From the NCBI GenBank assembly GCA_004369085.1, contig ML210160.1, positions 78,989 to 142,988 on the forward strand: DNA of 64,000 bases. Direction: 5' to 3'. The translations under genes were made by a program, and so were the position numbers. This stretch comes from Coprinopsis marcescibilis (Eukaryota > Basidiomycota > Agaricomycetes > Agaricales > Psathyrellaceae). Below, piece after piece: positions 48,405 through 60,141 of this stretch. Under the pieces are notes generated by a model. It had not been told where the DNA came from and did no database searches. It saw nothing but the letters and a program-made list of their open reading frames with translations. Positions within the stretch are counted from its first letter, which is position 1. Every line of letters starts with the position of its first letter.

Positions 48405-50718
48405 GGACACCGTCTCCTCCATCGGTACCGCTCGGGGAAAGCACACGCTTCCAGGTACCACCGAGGGCATGCAGCACGTGTGTTACTTTCGCCATGCACT
48501 GGCGTTGGATGAGCGGAGGGTCAAGTTCCTTCCTGAATATGCATGGGGAGGGTCGGCTGTCGACAGGAGCAGTAACGATGCCACCGCTAACCAGAGCAGA
48601 AATTTGTGCGTATTATCTTTCTCATATTGGCTAGGATGATCAGCTGACTCTTTGTTGGACAGAAGGGGTGAGACAAAGGAGTCTGACGGTGGACCACCGC
48701 ACACGGTTGAGACATGGTTCCCTGGGACTCACTCGGATATGTGAGCGCATATCCAATATCATCGAGACTTGTTGCTGATCAGACACCTCATAGTGGCGGC
48801 GGCAACCGACAGAACGAGGGGATGGATCGCAGTAGGCCTCCCCTGCGATGGATGGTATCCGAGGCGAGGGCAGCGGGCCTTCGCACGCGAGAATTTGATC
48901 GCGAGCTTTTGGCTAAGGAACATATAGAGATCCAAGAGTCACTGACTGGGGTGTGGCACTTGTTCGAGCTGCTCCCATTTTTGCGTCTAACGTACACTGT
49001 ACGGCCGGAGGGCAGTTCTGTTAGAACCCTAACTCGAAGGTTCGTTATCTGTCTTCTGTAACTTGGATAAGGACTCTTTTCATATTGTCTATGATAGGCC
49101 ACACTGCTGGGCAAGCAGAAAGATACATCATGGCCAGAAGATCCACCCTGCCGTCCTTGTGGAGGAGATGAGGGAGAGTTACCTTCCTCAGGCACGTCTG
49201 GCTTTACAGGGTCCTCGGTCGTTGCTCGCCAGGCTTCGGAGTGACAAACATGGCCGCGAGATGTTCTGGGATACAATTCGAAAGGATGGTCTCAATAACG
49301 CCGACGGCTGGCTTCTAGGGGACCTGTCATCATCTGCTCGGGTTGCAGTGCGGCATTTGGTCAAGAGGGATGACAAGTCACTCATTGAGCAAATCATGGG
49401 CTTTAGTATGTATTTACCTGTAGTCTAAGCGCAGCCGTGCTAATTGCTTGATCCTCCACAGAGAACGGACCACAGGCTCTAACTGGGGCTTTCGTCGAGG
49501 TTCTAGAGGAGGATAGCCACCAGGGAGATGACCAATCAACCACTCGGCCATCTATCTGCCAGATATCTGATGACAATAAATGTGACCTTTTGGGTCGAGT
49601 GCTGCAATCCACTCACACCAGCTGCGATGGAACTTATGTGCCCATGAAAGTGATCAAACCTTTTGTTGACAGCCTTCTCACTCAAGGTACGGAGGAACAC
49701 AAAAGAGTGGCGCGCAAATTCTTGCAACTTTTCAGTGACAGTAAGTGCTACCATCCCCATCTACAAAGCCCAGGCTAAGTCAGGAACATCGACAGTGTGC
49801 ATTCTGCAGCTCAAAGGACACACACTCTATGTCACATCAGTTGCTTTCACACCTGATTGCAAACATGTTGTTTCCGGCTCATGGGACAACACCATTCGGA
49901 TCTGGGATGCAGCGACCGGACAGGGAGTGCGGGAGCCGCTGAGAGGGCACAACGGTTGGATTTGGTCCGTTGCAGTTTCAGCTGACAGCCAGCGAATAGT
50001 ATCCGGCTCAGATGACCACACGGTCCGGATTTGGGACGCACGGACGAGACAAGAGGTAGCACCTTCGCCGTTGAGAGGGAGCACATACCCTTTATCGGTT
50101 GCAATTTCTCCCGATGGGTCGCGAATCGTTGCTGGGTCCGCGGATGGAATGATCCATGTTTGGGATGCGGAGACCGGGGAATCCACTATTCCACCACTGA
50201 AAGGGCATGAAGACTGGGTGCGATCGGTGGTGATATCCCCTGATGGGAATCGGATTGTATCCGGCTCTCATGACTGTACTGTTCGTGTCTGGGATATCCG
50301 GTCAGGGGCAGAGGTCAAGAGGATGACAGGAAACATGAGGTTGGTCAGGAGCGTAGCCATCTCCCCGGATGGGTCGAAGATAGTGTCGGGGTCGGCGGAT
50401 GAGACAGTGCGCATTTGGGATGCAAAGACAGGGCAGCAAGTTGGGAAACCATTGCTTGGCCACACATACGATGTCAATTCCGTGGTGTTTTCACCTGATG
50501 GCAGGCAAATCGTGTCTGGATCAGATGACAGAACCATCAGAATTTGGGACGTGGAGACGGGGAAGCAGGTGGGGAAGCCGCTGAAGGGACACACTTACTC
50601 TGTTAAGTCCGTGGCAATTTCATCGGATGGCAAGTTGATTGCATCTGGGTCGGGTGACAACACCATCCGGATCTGGGATGGCGAGCTAGCTCTTTCCGCT
50701 GATTTGGTAGAGGATTGA
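47281..50718 (+). CDS. DUF2235 (Tle1-like) hydrolase fused to a seven-blade WD40 propeller
   Basis: Thirteen exons: 47281-47323, 47374-47591, 47649-47812, 47868-47947, 48006-48058, 48114-48154, 48211-48348, 48405-48605, 48663-48740, 48794-49039, 49098-49405, 49462-49740, 49796-50718 (2772 nt, 923 aa). A Cys-rich leader (CGGCCLC) precedes the DUF2235 domain, residues about 70-440: GRNLIICIDGTANQFG, nucleophile elbow GFSRG with Ser171, WDTVSSIG with Asp247, YFRHALALDERR with His276, then ETWFPGTHSDIGGG. This is the Ser-Asp-His set of Tle1-like phospholipases. A helical linker (about 440-616) leads to seven WD repeats beginning near 622, 665, 709, 751, 793, 836 and 879, most ending in IRIWD or a close variant: one closed propeller. 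No NACHT or NB-ARC domain is present. An effector-plus-sensor role, possibly in self/non-self recognition, is inference. The fusion rests on the 55-nt intron at 49741-49795. Confidence 0.88.
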
Positions 50719-51047
50719 TACATTATCGATGCTGTAGAATTACAAAGATGCAAATCAAACTCTTTGGACCTAGACCGTTTGTCGAAGCACCTACAATCTG
50801 GGAAGAGAGAAAGGTAAGTAAGATTTCTGTTCTCTCTGAGACCCAGAGGCATTAGTCGATGCGTTGTGGGGGAAACCCGTCAGGGTTTTCACTCTGTTCA
50901 GTTAAGCTGAACCCGGGTTTGAGAAGACCTGCGAATCCCATATCTGTGTAGGAGTCTTGCGACGATTGGGGCAATTCTCGAACCCCCCACAATGCTAGGA
51001 GCAAGGGACTACTCACTGGAGATGCTGGCCGCGATCCGGGGCTAGCT
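50719..51047. other. short intergenic region
   Basis: 329 bp holding the 3' end of the DUF2235-WD40 gene. No gene or repeat seen. Confidence 0.5.
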
Positions 51048-51496
51048 TCACTGTCTTTGCACGCCAGGCATGACTATGTGGATGAACTCCTCATTCTGTG
51101 CTGGGTGGGCCTGCATATACGGCGCAAGTATCTGGGCATGCTTCCGCAGATACTCAAGAGTTGCACCAATAAGAATACTGTGCCCTTTTGAAGCTTCCAT
51201 CCCTCCCACTCTTGCTAACTCATTGATGACCTCCAGGAACTTGTTCCGGGTGAGCGCCCTGTACATTGTCCTCGGTATCTTCTTGCCCTTGGTGAGGTAG
51301 GTGTACCTGTATGCAGAGAAGGGCCAGCTTCTGGTGGGTTATTTACGCGCATGTGTGCTTCAAGCGCAGCTTCTGGGCCGGGGATGCCATCCTGCCTTGA
51401 CACCACGGCAAATACAGGCCATGTGTATCGAGTTCGAGACTGAGAACAGTGAGAGTTCGAATGACGACGGCACATGCAGTACATCCAGGCGCTCAC
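51048..51496 (-). pseudogene. relic of an Agaricomycete tyrosine recombinase (Crypton/integrase type)
   Basis: Minus strand. The frame DGIPGPEAALEAHMRVNNPP is followed, after a frameshift, by PFSAYRYTYLTKGKKIP, RALTRNKFLEVINELARV, GHSILIGATLEY and LRKHAQILAPYMQ. This is the C-terminal catalytic half of the fungal tyrosine recombinase-like family. Two lesions kill it. The HxxR box reads GHSILIG (Leu for the catalytic Arg). About 25 residues expected between TLEY and LRKHAQ, which carry the GRW region, are missing. The N-terminal half is absent. It lies just left of the second DUF2235 copy. Confidence 0.65.
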
Positions 51497-52950
51497 TCAT
51501 CCCCAGCCTCACATTGGAGGGACAAGTCCCGAGTCTGCAACATGCGCACAATGTACAGACATCGAGAATGGAAGAATGGCAGGACCATGTTGATGAGTAT
51601 CACTGCTCAACAATAACAATCTCCGCGCTACTAATCACAATTTACCCATACATAGTGTCATAGACCTTGGGAACAAACACATGGTGGAAACGTGTTGATA
51701 TTTCTCAACAGGCTGAGTAGTCTGTGCCGTCGAGGCATGACTTTTGTGCCATTACCCACTACCACCTGCCAGTTACATTGTTCTGTTCTTTCCCGTCTCC
51801 AACCAACTCTTTCGCTCCGGCTATGGACAGGGCAGCTGAAGCTCACGACGCCCAAGGACGTCATGGTAAGACTTTACACTCTTAAACCTATATTACCACC
51901 TCAACAGTTGCGCCGGCGCAGCCTGGGCCATGGACGATGACGATGGTGGGATTACCGTCGAGCCTCGTGTAAAGGCAGCGCCCAAGGCCGAGAATGCAAG
52001 GGAGCACTGCGCCGGTTGCTACTGCGCGAAAGAGCCCCCTAAGCTCGAGATTGTCATCGATATCTGTGGCACTCATCATAAGAACGGCCGCAATCTCATC
52101 ATCTGCATCGATGGCACTGCCAACCAGTTTGGCGACCAGGTATGAGAGCTTGAAATCGTAACGTTCCATTTCACTGATCCTAAGTTGCCTCTAGAACACA
52201 AATGTCATCGAGTTATACAACCTACTTCTGAAGGGGCCCAAAGACTGACAGCTCACCTGGTACAACAGCGGGATGGGCACATATGCTGAGCCACATTGGA
52301 GGTCGTTGGAGTACTGGCTTCAAGTCCTCTATCACAAGATAGATCTTGCCATCGCTTGGTACGTGTTGTGTTCCTGTTGTACTTTCCCGCTCGCATTCGA
52401 AGACTTCTTTGGTTAGGAACTTTGAAACTTTGACAAAACCATACTAGCAGCCTATTGATGGCTGGCTGACAAGTACAAAGAAGGAGACCATATCTTTTTG
52501 TTTGGTGAGTCGATTCAATGGCCGGTGAACTCTAGAGGACTCCCTTGCCCATTATTGACATGGCAACAGGTTTCTCGAGAGGAGCCTTTCAAGTTCGTGC
52601 TCTTTCCGCTATGATCGACAAGGTTGGACTTCATCCAATGCATAAATTTTCGGTGTATTTATCTTTTCTTCAACCAGGTTGGCCTTATCTACGAAGGAAA
52701 CGAAGTGCAAATTCCGTTGTGCGTAGAACTGACCTCCGATCGCGTTGACAGTGGCTCACAATAAACATTTGCAGTGCATACCAGCTCTACGCTCGATCTG
52801 GATCCGGTAACACCGAGGCCCAGCCAGTCAGGGTCACTGGCACGGCGAGCAAGCCCGTGCGAGTCTCAAAGACTGAAAGGTTCAAGAAGGCATTCTCGCG
52901 TGACGTCAAGGTTCATTTTGTTGGAGCGTGGTAAGCTGTACATGTAATGT
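51490..52950 (+). repeat. segmental duplication, copy 2
   Basis: Direct-orientation copy of 46970-48404 with promoter, start codon region and exons 1-7 of the DUF2235 gene. The copy stops at the transposon at 52951 and resumes at 60142. Confidence 0.75.
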
Positions 52951-53041
52951 CTTGTCTCGTACCCATCCATTTTCGGTCAGTGGCGTGTGGTATTTTAGTG
53001 CCGCAGGCACTTAGCCACCCCTAGAACGTCTGGTGCATTTG
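52951..53041 (+). repeat. left terminal inverted repeat
   Basis: Begins CTTGTCTCGTACCCATCC; inner match agaacgtctggtgca. Pairs with 60051-60141. Confidence 0.8.
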
Positions 53042-53665
53042 GCGACCTGATCCATACATTGTGTCACATGTCACGTCACAGCCACCCAGCTGCCCTTGGA
53101 AGGTGGCTGGCCTGGGCCTCCTTGTACCTACTAGGGGCAGTGGGCCACCGCATTTGCGTGGCAGTATGAGGGTTTACTGTTGTAAATCTTAACAGCAGAC
53201 TCCGATTACTACTATTACTAGCCTACATACCTTCCATACTCTTCGCGGTGTTGGGATCAAGAGGTAGCAGATTCTCCGATCCTGCAAATACTTCCCACAC
53301 AAACAGTGCCCGCCTTGATGGCCCATGTACCACGGCATCAGTCGGCTTGGGCATTTTGCGGACATTTGTCAGCCACAGCAACGAGACGGCACCATCCAGC
53401 AAGAGCAGGGGAAATCGTAGAGAATCATCGCTAAATCGTAGCTAATCACAAATTTTAACTTGAGAAAAAGCCTCTGTCAGTGTACACTAAGGGTATTCCA
53501 TCTGGTTCAAGTTGGCTGCCAGTGTAACGCCTATGAGAGTTGGCATGGGAACCGGCAGGCGGAGCTTTAAACCCCTGATGGACTCATGTGGTACACGACT
53601 GGGGGGGGTTGATCAGGATTGGTCGGACTGTGCCCCCTTGCCCAGGCCCTAGCAGACCGGAGCAT

Positions 53666-53801
53666 GGGACCACAGACACACGTGGCATTACAGTGTAGAG
53701 CTCAGAATCTTGGCAAAAAGGTTGCTCAAGATCCTAGGGGAATGAGCCTGGGAACGTAGACACATGACATCACAGTGGAGAGCTCAGAATCTTGGCAACA
53801 A
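53666..53801 (+). repeat. subterminal direct repeat of the element
   Basis: Two copies of about 52 bp, 53666-53719 and 53750-53801, sharing gagctcagaatcttggca. Subterminal repeats of this kind often bind transposase; that role here is inference. Confidence 0.65.
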
Positions 53802-54298
53802 AATTGGCGGGCGGCATTGGGAATAAGAATGCTGCTTTACTTCGTAAACCCTCGTAACATCTATATAGCTTTAACCTGGTTTGCACACCTTGGACATCTG
53901 TAGGTCATGGTACAATCTGTTAGAGTAAAAAATAGAACCTTTATTGAATGAGAATACCAAAATCGGGACATTATTCAGCCATGGAATCTGCCTGTCTCAA
54001 TTTTAATCCACTGCAAGACACCCTGTTTCATTGCAGAAAGCTACTTCACACTATACAGCTGTTGAACTTAGAACGATCGACTACACTTATGTCAGATACG
54101 TGACTAAGTGAATATGCTCATGTCATATACATGACTAAAAGTATTACAAACCATGACACATTCACTTCGCGTCATTATTACTCATACCAACTCATACCTG
54201 AGTCTAGACTATGCTGGAACATTCTAGCAAAGTCTATTTATATATTTACTTATCACATGTAGCATGTAACCTGTTTACTAATATGCTTGTAGAATAGG

Positions 54299-54306
54299 TA
54301 TATAAG
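54299..54306 (+). promoter_or_regulatory. TATA box of the DUF6589 gene
   Basis: TATATAAG, 176 nt upstream of the ATG at 54482. Moderate match; the leader length is plausible. Confidence 0.4.
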
Positions 54307-54481
54307 GGCTGTAGTTTAGCCCTATACAAAATATCTCTCTTGCCTCTTAACTACCACCTGCTAAGCTATAAGCAACTCTAACTACCTCATACTACAAGGT
54401 AAATATGTCCTACCCAGTCGTATACATTGGCCTCCTGCTTGCCTGCGCATTTGCTGCACTCTCTGGCTTTCAAAAACAGCT

Positions 54482-57284
54482 ATGGCCACTATTACCAACC
54501 ACTTCTCTGCTATCCAAAATACCACCTTTGCCTCTGAATTCACAGACGATGAAGGCTCAACAGCATCGTCTGAGTCAGCCTCCGACATTTCAGACATGGA
54601 AGGCTTCATCTCAGCAGCTAGCAATCCAGCCAAGTCTGGCAGCAACGAGGAACCCATCAACAACATATTCCACAGAACAACCGCATCCAAGAGAACCCAC
54701 CTTACAGAACAGAGCAAGTTTGAAGCAGTCCATGACACTTGCAAATTTCTTGAGTCCTGCAGAATCAGGGATATTGGAATGCTGGCAAAAACCTCCCTGC
54801 GCTTCTTTGTCAATGAAGCGGCCAGCAGGGGCAGCCAAGGTGATGAAGACGCTTGCTGTCAACACTGTCAGCAACATGATTCACAAGGAGCTCAAAACCC
54901 TCGGGCCTCTCTTGTGACTCCCTTCCGGCAACGACACCAATACTGCAAATCTGATGGAACTATCAATTGATGATATGAAGATGATGATGAAGCAGAAAGG
55001 CCCCGTGCTATGGAGGTTCCTCAAACATTCATTGACAACAAAGGGGCAGAAAAAGCGGAACACTGTAAAGGATCCTTCCAAGGTGAGCTGCCAACCACTA
55101 GCATACATCAACAATTCAAGCTTACCTGTCTACGCAGACAATCTTTACCATCATCTCAATGATGGTATACTCACAGTCCCACCACCACAACCGTCTCCAG
55201 AAACTCCTTGCAATCTACCTCAAGTTCCGCGGAATATCAGCTAAGGGGTTCAATACACTCCATAGTATGGGACTCACCATGAGTCACAAATGGGCATGCA
55301 ACATAGTGGAATCAATGTCAAGGCAGGCTGGCGAAGAAATGCTGAAGAAAATGGAAGAATTCATGTGGGTTTCCTCATACAACAACGTTAACATACCTTT
55401 CCGGGTCTTCTCTCAATGTCTTGACAACCAAAGGGAGCTAGGGACCGGCACTGCAGCAACCATATACATCAAACGTGATGCACCCAAGCTCTCGGATACA
55501 TTAAACCAATTGCTGAAGGAACAGCAGGCATGCGGAATAAAGAACCCACTCACCGAAGCGGACATCCTCAACCTTGATTCCAAGGACTACCCAAAGGTGC
55601 ATGCACAAATGAAACATGCCGTACTCCAGATTCTCCTTGACAGCCCCGAGTTCGAATTATCCACCTATTTAGAAAGGACATCAGACAAGCTCAAGTCACC
55701 CCTACCCATCAATCCACTTCCTGTTGGGCATGAGCATGCAACCCTCCAGTATCTTCTTGGGACAGTTGATATCCCTGAGGCCAGCTATGAGGATCACAGC
55801 CGGCTCCTTACAGCCTGGTTTGAACAGCTTGGCTTCAAGACCACTGCAGAGAAGATCCAGTTAGCAATAAAGAATATTATCACATGGATAGGCAACCAAC
55901 TCACTGTCAACTGCCTCCGCCACCTGTTCACTTTCCGTGCCAATGACGACAACTCATTCGACTGCTTGGACTTCTTGGTCTTCATTTTCGGATGGCTGCA
56001 TCTTCAAATGGCTTTTGCCAAATCCCTACATGCACAATACCTTGGAACCAGCAAAGGTCAGGGATTAGGGCAGGCATTTGAACTGTTAAACAAGAAAGGC
56101 CTGTTCTCAACAAAGACACAAGGGCCATTCCACCATGATCTTGAGGAGGTCATCTACCACATTGCCATTGCGCATATCTGAGAAGACTGGCTCCATATCG
56201 CACAGGTTGAAACCCTTGACAAGCTTCAAGACTGACCAGCATCCAAGCTGAAAGCACTTGCATCCAACCTTGTCAAGAAATATGCTTCAAGTGATGCACT
56301 TGAAAACAATCCCACTGTTCAACCAGATCAGCAACGGCGGCAAGTGACGATGTGGAACTGGGATGCACTTCAATATATTGTACTTGATCAGGCGATCAAA
56401 ACTGGTGATGTTGGTCTTATGGAGGCAATGCTGCCATCCCTTCTCTTCCAATTTCTTGGAGGTGGGAATGGCAAGTATGCGGTTGAGGTCCTTGAGTTGC
56501 TCCAAGGGCTCCATCGCGAATGGCCTGATGAACTGGCATAAGCAACCTTGTCAAAATGAGGGGATTGAATATTTACCCAATGATTAGCACCTTTGTATGC
56601 CAACATTGTTGGCTGGTTAACTCAACAGGGGCCCCTGGGAAATGGTGTCCCATTGACAAGGCACAGGAGATGAATATCAAAGACATCAAAGTAATGTACT
56701 GTTCTGAAGGGCCCAACATCAAGTGGGCCTACCTCAAAAAACTCCACCCAGCCATACCAACGATCAGGACAGTTATCGATTTCATGGAATGCCAATTTGG
56801 TACTTTAACACAAGGGAAAAAGCATTTGGTACCAAGTGTGGAGAAAGACATTGAAAAGCTGCGGAAGAGTTATGCAAGTTCAAAGATTCATGAGGAGCAA
56901 CCTGGACATACCATTCATGTAAAAGCAGACTGAGCAAAGGATGTGGTGACCAAAGGTGCTCAAAAGCTCCAAAACGGTCAAGTACTGGCCAAATGGCATG
57001 ATAACCATGCATTTGAAAGGTCGTTGGAAGAGGATTGGGCTGAATCGGAGGATGAAGATGCTGACAAGGAGAGAGGTGTTGACATGGCAGATGGATCCAA
57101 ACGAGGAGAGGGCAATGGAAGCAATGGAGCAATGGTGGCCGAAAATGGTGATAGCGATGACAGCACCAGGATAGACAAAAACAGCGATAACAATGACAGC
57201 ACCAGCAGCAAGGCCACCTCTGAAGCTAGTGTTCCAGATGAGGCTGATGAGGATGCGGCAGAAGCAGCATTCTGGTTGCTTTGA
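54482..57284 (+). pseudogene. decayed DUF6589 gene (putative transposase of the element)
   Basis: The frame begins at ATG 54482 with an acidic N-terminus, shifts frame near 54830 (MKTLAVNTVSNMIHKEL is in another frame), and uses an intron at 55083-55137 to reach MMVYSQSHHHNRLQKLL. The DUF6589 core is clear: KFRGISAKGFNTLHSMGL, YNNVNIPFRVFSQCLDNQ, QYLLGTVDIPEASYED, WIGNQLTVNCLRHLF, FGWLHLQMAFAKSLHAQYL, GPFHHDLEE. The frame is then stopped at 56179-56181, again near 56233, at 56539-56541 and at 56931-56933, while family likeness continues (VLDQAIKTGDVGLMEAML, GGGNGKYAVEVLELLQG, CQHCWLVNSTG). The C-terminus is acidic. Intact family members are about 900-1100 aa; this copy cannot make one. Confidence 0.85.
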
Positions 57285-57680
57285 TTAGGCTTCTTTCGCA
57301 GTCGAGGTCGTGGCCAAGGCCATGCTTCCTGAGGTTGAGATGGAGGCAGGGATGGCAAGTGTGGTGGAAGCATATTTTCTTTGCCTGCTATAGGGTTCAT
57401 GGTGATTTTAGCAACCTTTCATTTGCAAACAGAAGGTGTCTGCTGGCCCATATGCATGCTGGCCATGTTGAGTTGGAACGAGAGATAGTAGTTTGTCAGT
57501 ACTTAGTATATAAGCATATATCACACATACCGAATGAGAAAATGTTGGTGTTGGCATGGGTGTGAGATATGCAAATGGTGACAATGAATGCAACGATGAA
57601 GCTACAGCTGGTGTTACCGAGAAAATGTTCTGCATGTGAAGGGGGGTATCCCCAGGCTCAATCTGCAAAAGGTGATTCAA

Positions 57681-59910
57681 TCATTCAGCAGCCTTCAGAA
57701 TATCTTGCTGCTTTTTCTGCTCCTCCACCAGTATACTTGCTTCCTGGGCAGCCTCCCTCCGTTCCTGGCATAGCAATTCTTTCTCAAGCTGCTCCCGAGC
57801 CTGCTTGGCATCAGCCGCAAGCTTCTTCTGCCGCTGCTTCTCAATTTTGCGAGCTTTGAATTCCTTGTCAACACCCATCACGATTGCCAACACATCCTCA
57901 AAATGCCGCTGGCCAAGAATCCAGCGTGCATTCACCTTCTTTTCCAATGCTATCAATGACCGAATTTCAAGATTCGAAGCCAGAGAGGTGAGAAAGCGAT
58001 CAGGGGCAATAGCTTCAGAGGTGAATGAACTGGGCGAGTAATGTGTCATCTTGAGTTGTGTTTGCCAGGTTTGGAGAGCTGACCGAACTGCCTTGATGTG
58101 TTCGCCATATCATCAAGAGGGATCCTTGCGCAGCGTTATGACAGGTTGTAAAGGTGAGGCGAGTGGAAGCATTGGACGCTTTCCATGCTTGTTGGGGCTT
58201 TGAGAAGGCATAGACTGTGCACTAGTTGGTTGCAACTGTTGGTCAGGTGTTTGTGGCCATGTCAACACCAGGGTTTCCACATCTGTGGGCCAGTCCATGG
58301 GCATAAGAGGTCGCTGCTCAGGCAGTTCCAGGCAGTTGTCACAGCAGGCATACAATGAACCTGAAGCAGAAAAGGGAGAATTGGTCAAAATGAAATATAC
58401 AGTGATGCGTGAGCAATGTACCTGTCAGTCATGGTGGGTTTGCAAAGTGCTCATCCACAATGTCACGTCGACACTCTCACATTTCAATCCATGCTTGCAA
58501 TGCCTCTTCAACCTTCTTGACCCACTCCATCTTGCCATCCAACACTTCAGGCAGGTTGTCGTCTTCACTGTCTGACTCCAATGAACTGTTGTCGTCGGTG
58601 GCACCCTTCTTCCGCCTCTTCTGTTGCTGAAACCCAGACTTCTCCACCAGGAGAATAGCCCAAGCACAGGTGTGGGGTGAACGCCCTGCCCTGCCTGCCC
58701 GTTGAATCCAGACTGAGAGAGAGCTTGGAACTCCCAGCTGAATTACTTGTTGAATTTCAGGGATATCAGCACCCTGTTAACCTGGTTAGGACCCATGAAA
58801 CAATGGAAAGAACAAATGGACTCACCATGCCAGCAGCTTCGGTTGCGACTAGTACCATTGTATCCCCTGTTTTGAGATTCCGCATTACCTGCTTCTTCAC
58901 ACGACATGTACGTTGTGCATGGAGAACGTCAACAAACTTCCGGAGATGAAGAGAAAGCTTTGACTTGATGTAACAGGCGCACTTCTGGGCATCAGCAATC
59001 GAATTGATGAAGACTATTGTCTTGTGCAAAACCTGTTTGATGATTGGGAGTGTGCCGTCGCAAGTGAGAAGTGGGATAAGCGCCTCAAAATCACGGCCTG
59101 ACTTGACTGTTTGTGTTGACATCATAATATTTGGGCAGTCATTTCCAAGGTTGAGGAAGAAGGCATCACTGATGTCGAAGTTGAGGCTGCGCTGGATGTT
59201 TTGAAGAACAGAGGGTGACATGGTGGCGGATGTGATGAGGAATGGGACATGGCTTGGGAAGAAAACACGAAGTTTGTCAAGCTGCGGGTATTCCTTCCGA
59301 AAATTGCCACCCCACTGTGAAATGCAATGTGCTTTGTCAATTACAACCATCGCAACCTGCTCTGAAACAACTGCATCACTGAGAAACTCCCGAAATTGAG
59401 GGTGCGTGAGGCACATCTCGGGCAAAGTGAGTATGGCACTGTATGCACCAGCCTTGAGCTCCTGCAAAAGCTTGTTAGGTGTAACACGGAAATCTTGTCA
59501 AGAAAGCTTACCTTTTCGAGTCTGGGACACCAAGTATCCCCATTCACTGCTGCTGCAGTTATTCCCATGGCCCTGAACCGTGCAACCTGGTCGAGCTGCA
59601 AGACCTTGAGAGGCGAGATGATGACAGCTTTCTTGCTGCTATCATTGAGCAATGGCATCATGAAAGGCATTGTTTTCCCACATCCTGTCCCTGCAATGAC
59701 TACAGAGTCCAGTCCCACCAGCAACGCCTCCGTCACATCCATCTGCCAGTCATATGGCGGCTTTTCGAACCAAGCCTCGAATACTTGCTGAATCCTTGCT
59801 CGAGTTGCAGCTGAATCGAAGTTACTGGACTTCTCTGCAGTTCTACAGGCAGTGTAGAGGTTCTCATAGCTTTGCGCTTTTGAGCGCTCATGAGATTTGC
59901 AGGATGTCAT
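57681..59910 (-). pseudogene. decayed RecQ-like ATP-dependent DNA helicase
   Basis: Minus strand from ATG 59910. Motifs in order: AGTGCGKT (Walker A, about 59672-59695), SPLKVLQLDQ (Ia), IDKAHCISQWGG (motif II, about 59327-59340, reading DKAH instead of DEAH), LITSATMS (III), VFINSIADAQK (IV), then across an intron AAGMGADIPEIQQVIQLG and VWIQRAGRAGR (VI, about 58682-58704). A family-like ECRRDIVDEHF box follows a TGA at 58477-58479, and CCDNC of the RecQ zinc-binding region lies near 58340. A charged coiled-coil tail (KARKIEKQRQKKLAADAKQ) ends at 57681. The Glu-to-Lys change in motif II would abolish ATP hydrolysis, and the TGA truncates the protein. It runs convergent with the DUF6589 gene inside the same TIRs, so it travelled with the element. 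Confidence 0.82.
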
Positions 59911-60050
59911 GAGAAAACAATGTTTATTCAAGGAGGTAGGGAGTGGAGTAGAACAGGAAACCAATCAACAAGGCCCAAGGGCGCGTTGTCGCAGTCACCT
60001 GTCACGCTCACGTGTTGAGGTGGCTGTGTCTATGTAGGGACCCTCTATGA

Positions 60051-60141
60051 CAACTGCACCAGACATTCTGGACAAGGTAAGCACATCAAAAGCAATCTCC
60101 CACAGAGTACCTCTACCCAAAACGGATGGGTACGAGACAAG
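60051..60141 (-). repeat. right terminal inverted repeat
   Basis: Inverse complement of 52951-53041. Ends ggatgggtacgagacaag at 60141. Confidence 0.8.

Larger units (their letters stand above)
52951..60141. mobile_element. TIR-bounded DNA element with DUF6589 and RecQ-like genes (7191 bp)
   Basis: The element starts CTTGTCTCGTACCCATCC and ends with its inverse complement. The outer 26 nt match at about 24 positions, and a second matching block (tctggtgca) lies 73 and 72 nt from the ends, so the TIRs are about 91 nt. Flanks TAATGT (52945-52950) and TAATAT (60142-60147) may be a diverged 6-bp target site duplication. Clean insertion into an intron of the DUF2235 copy fixes the borders independently. 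Inside are a plus-strand DUF6589 gene and a minus-strand RecQ-like helicase gene, convergent, both decayed. The DUF6589 protein as transposase is inference; no named superfamily is assigned. Confidence 0.8.
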
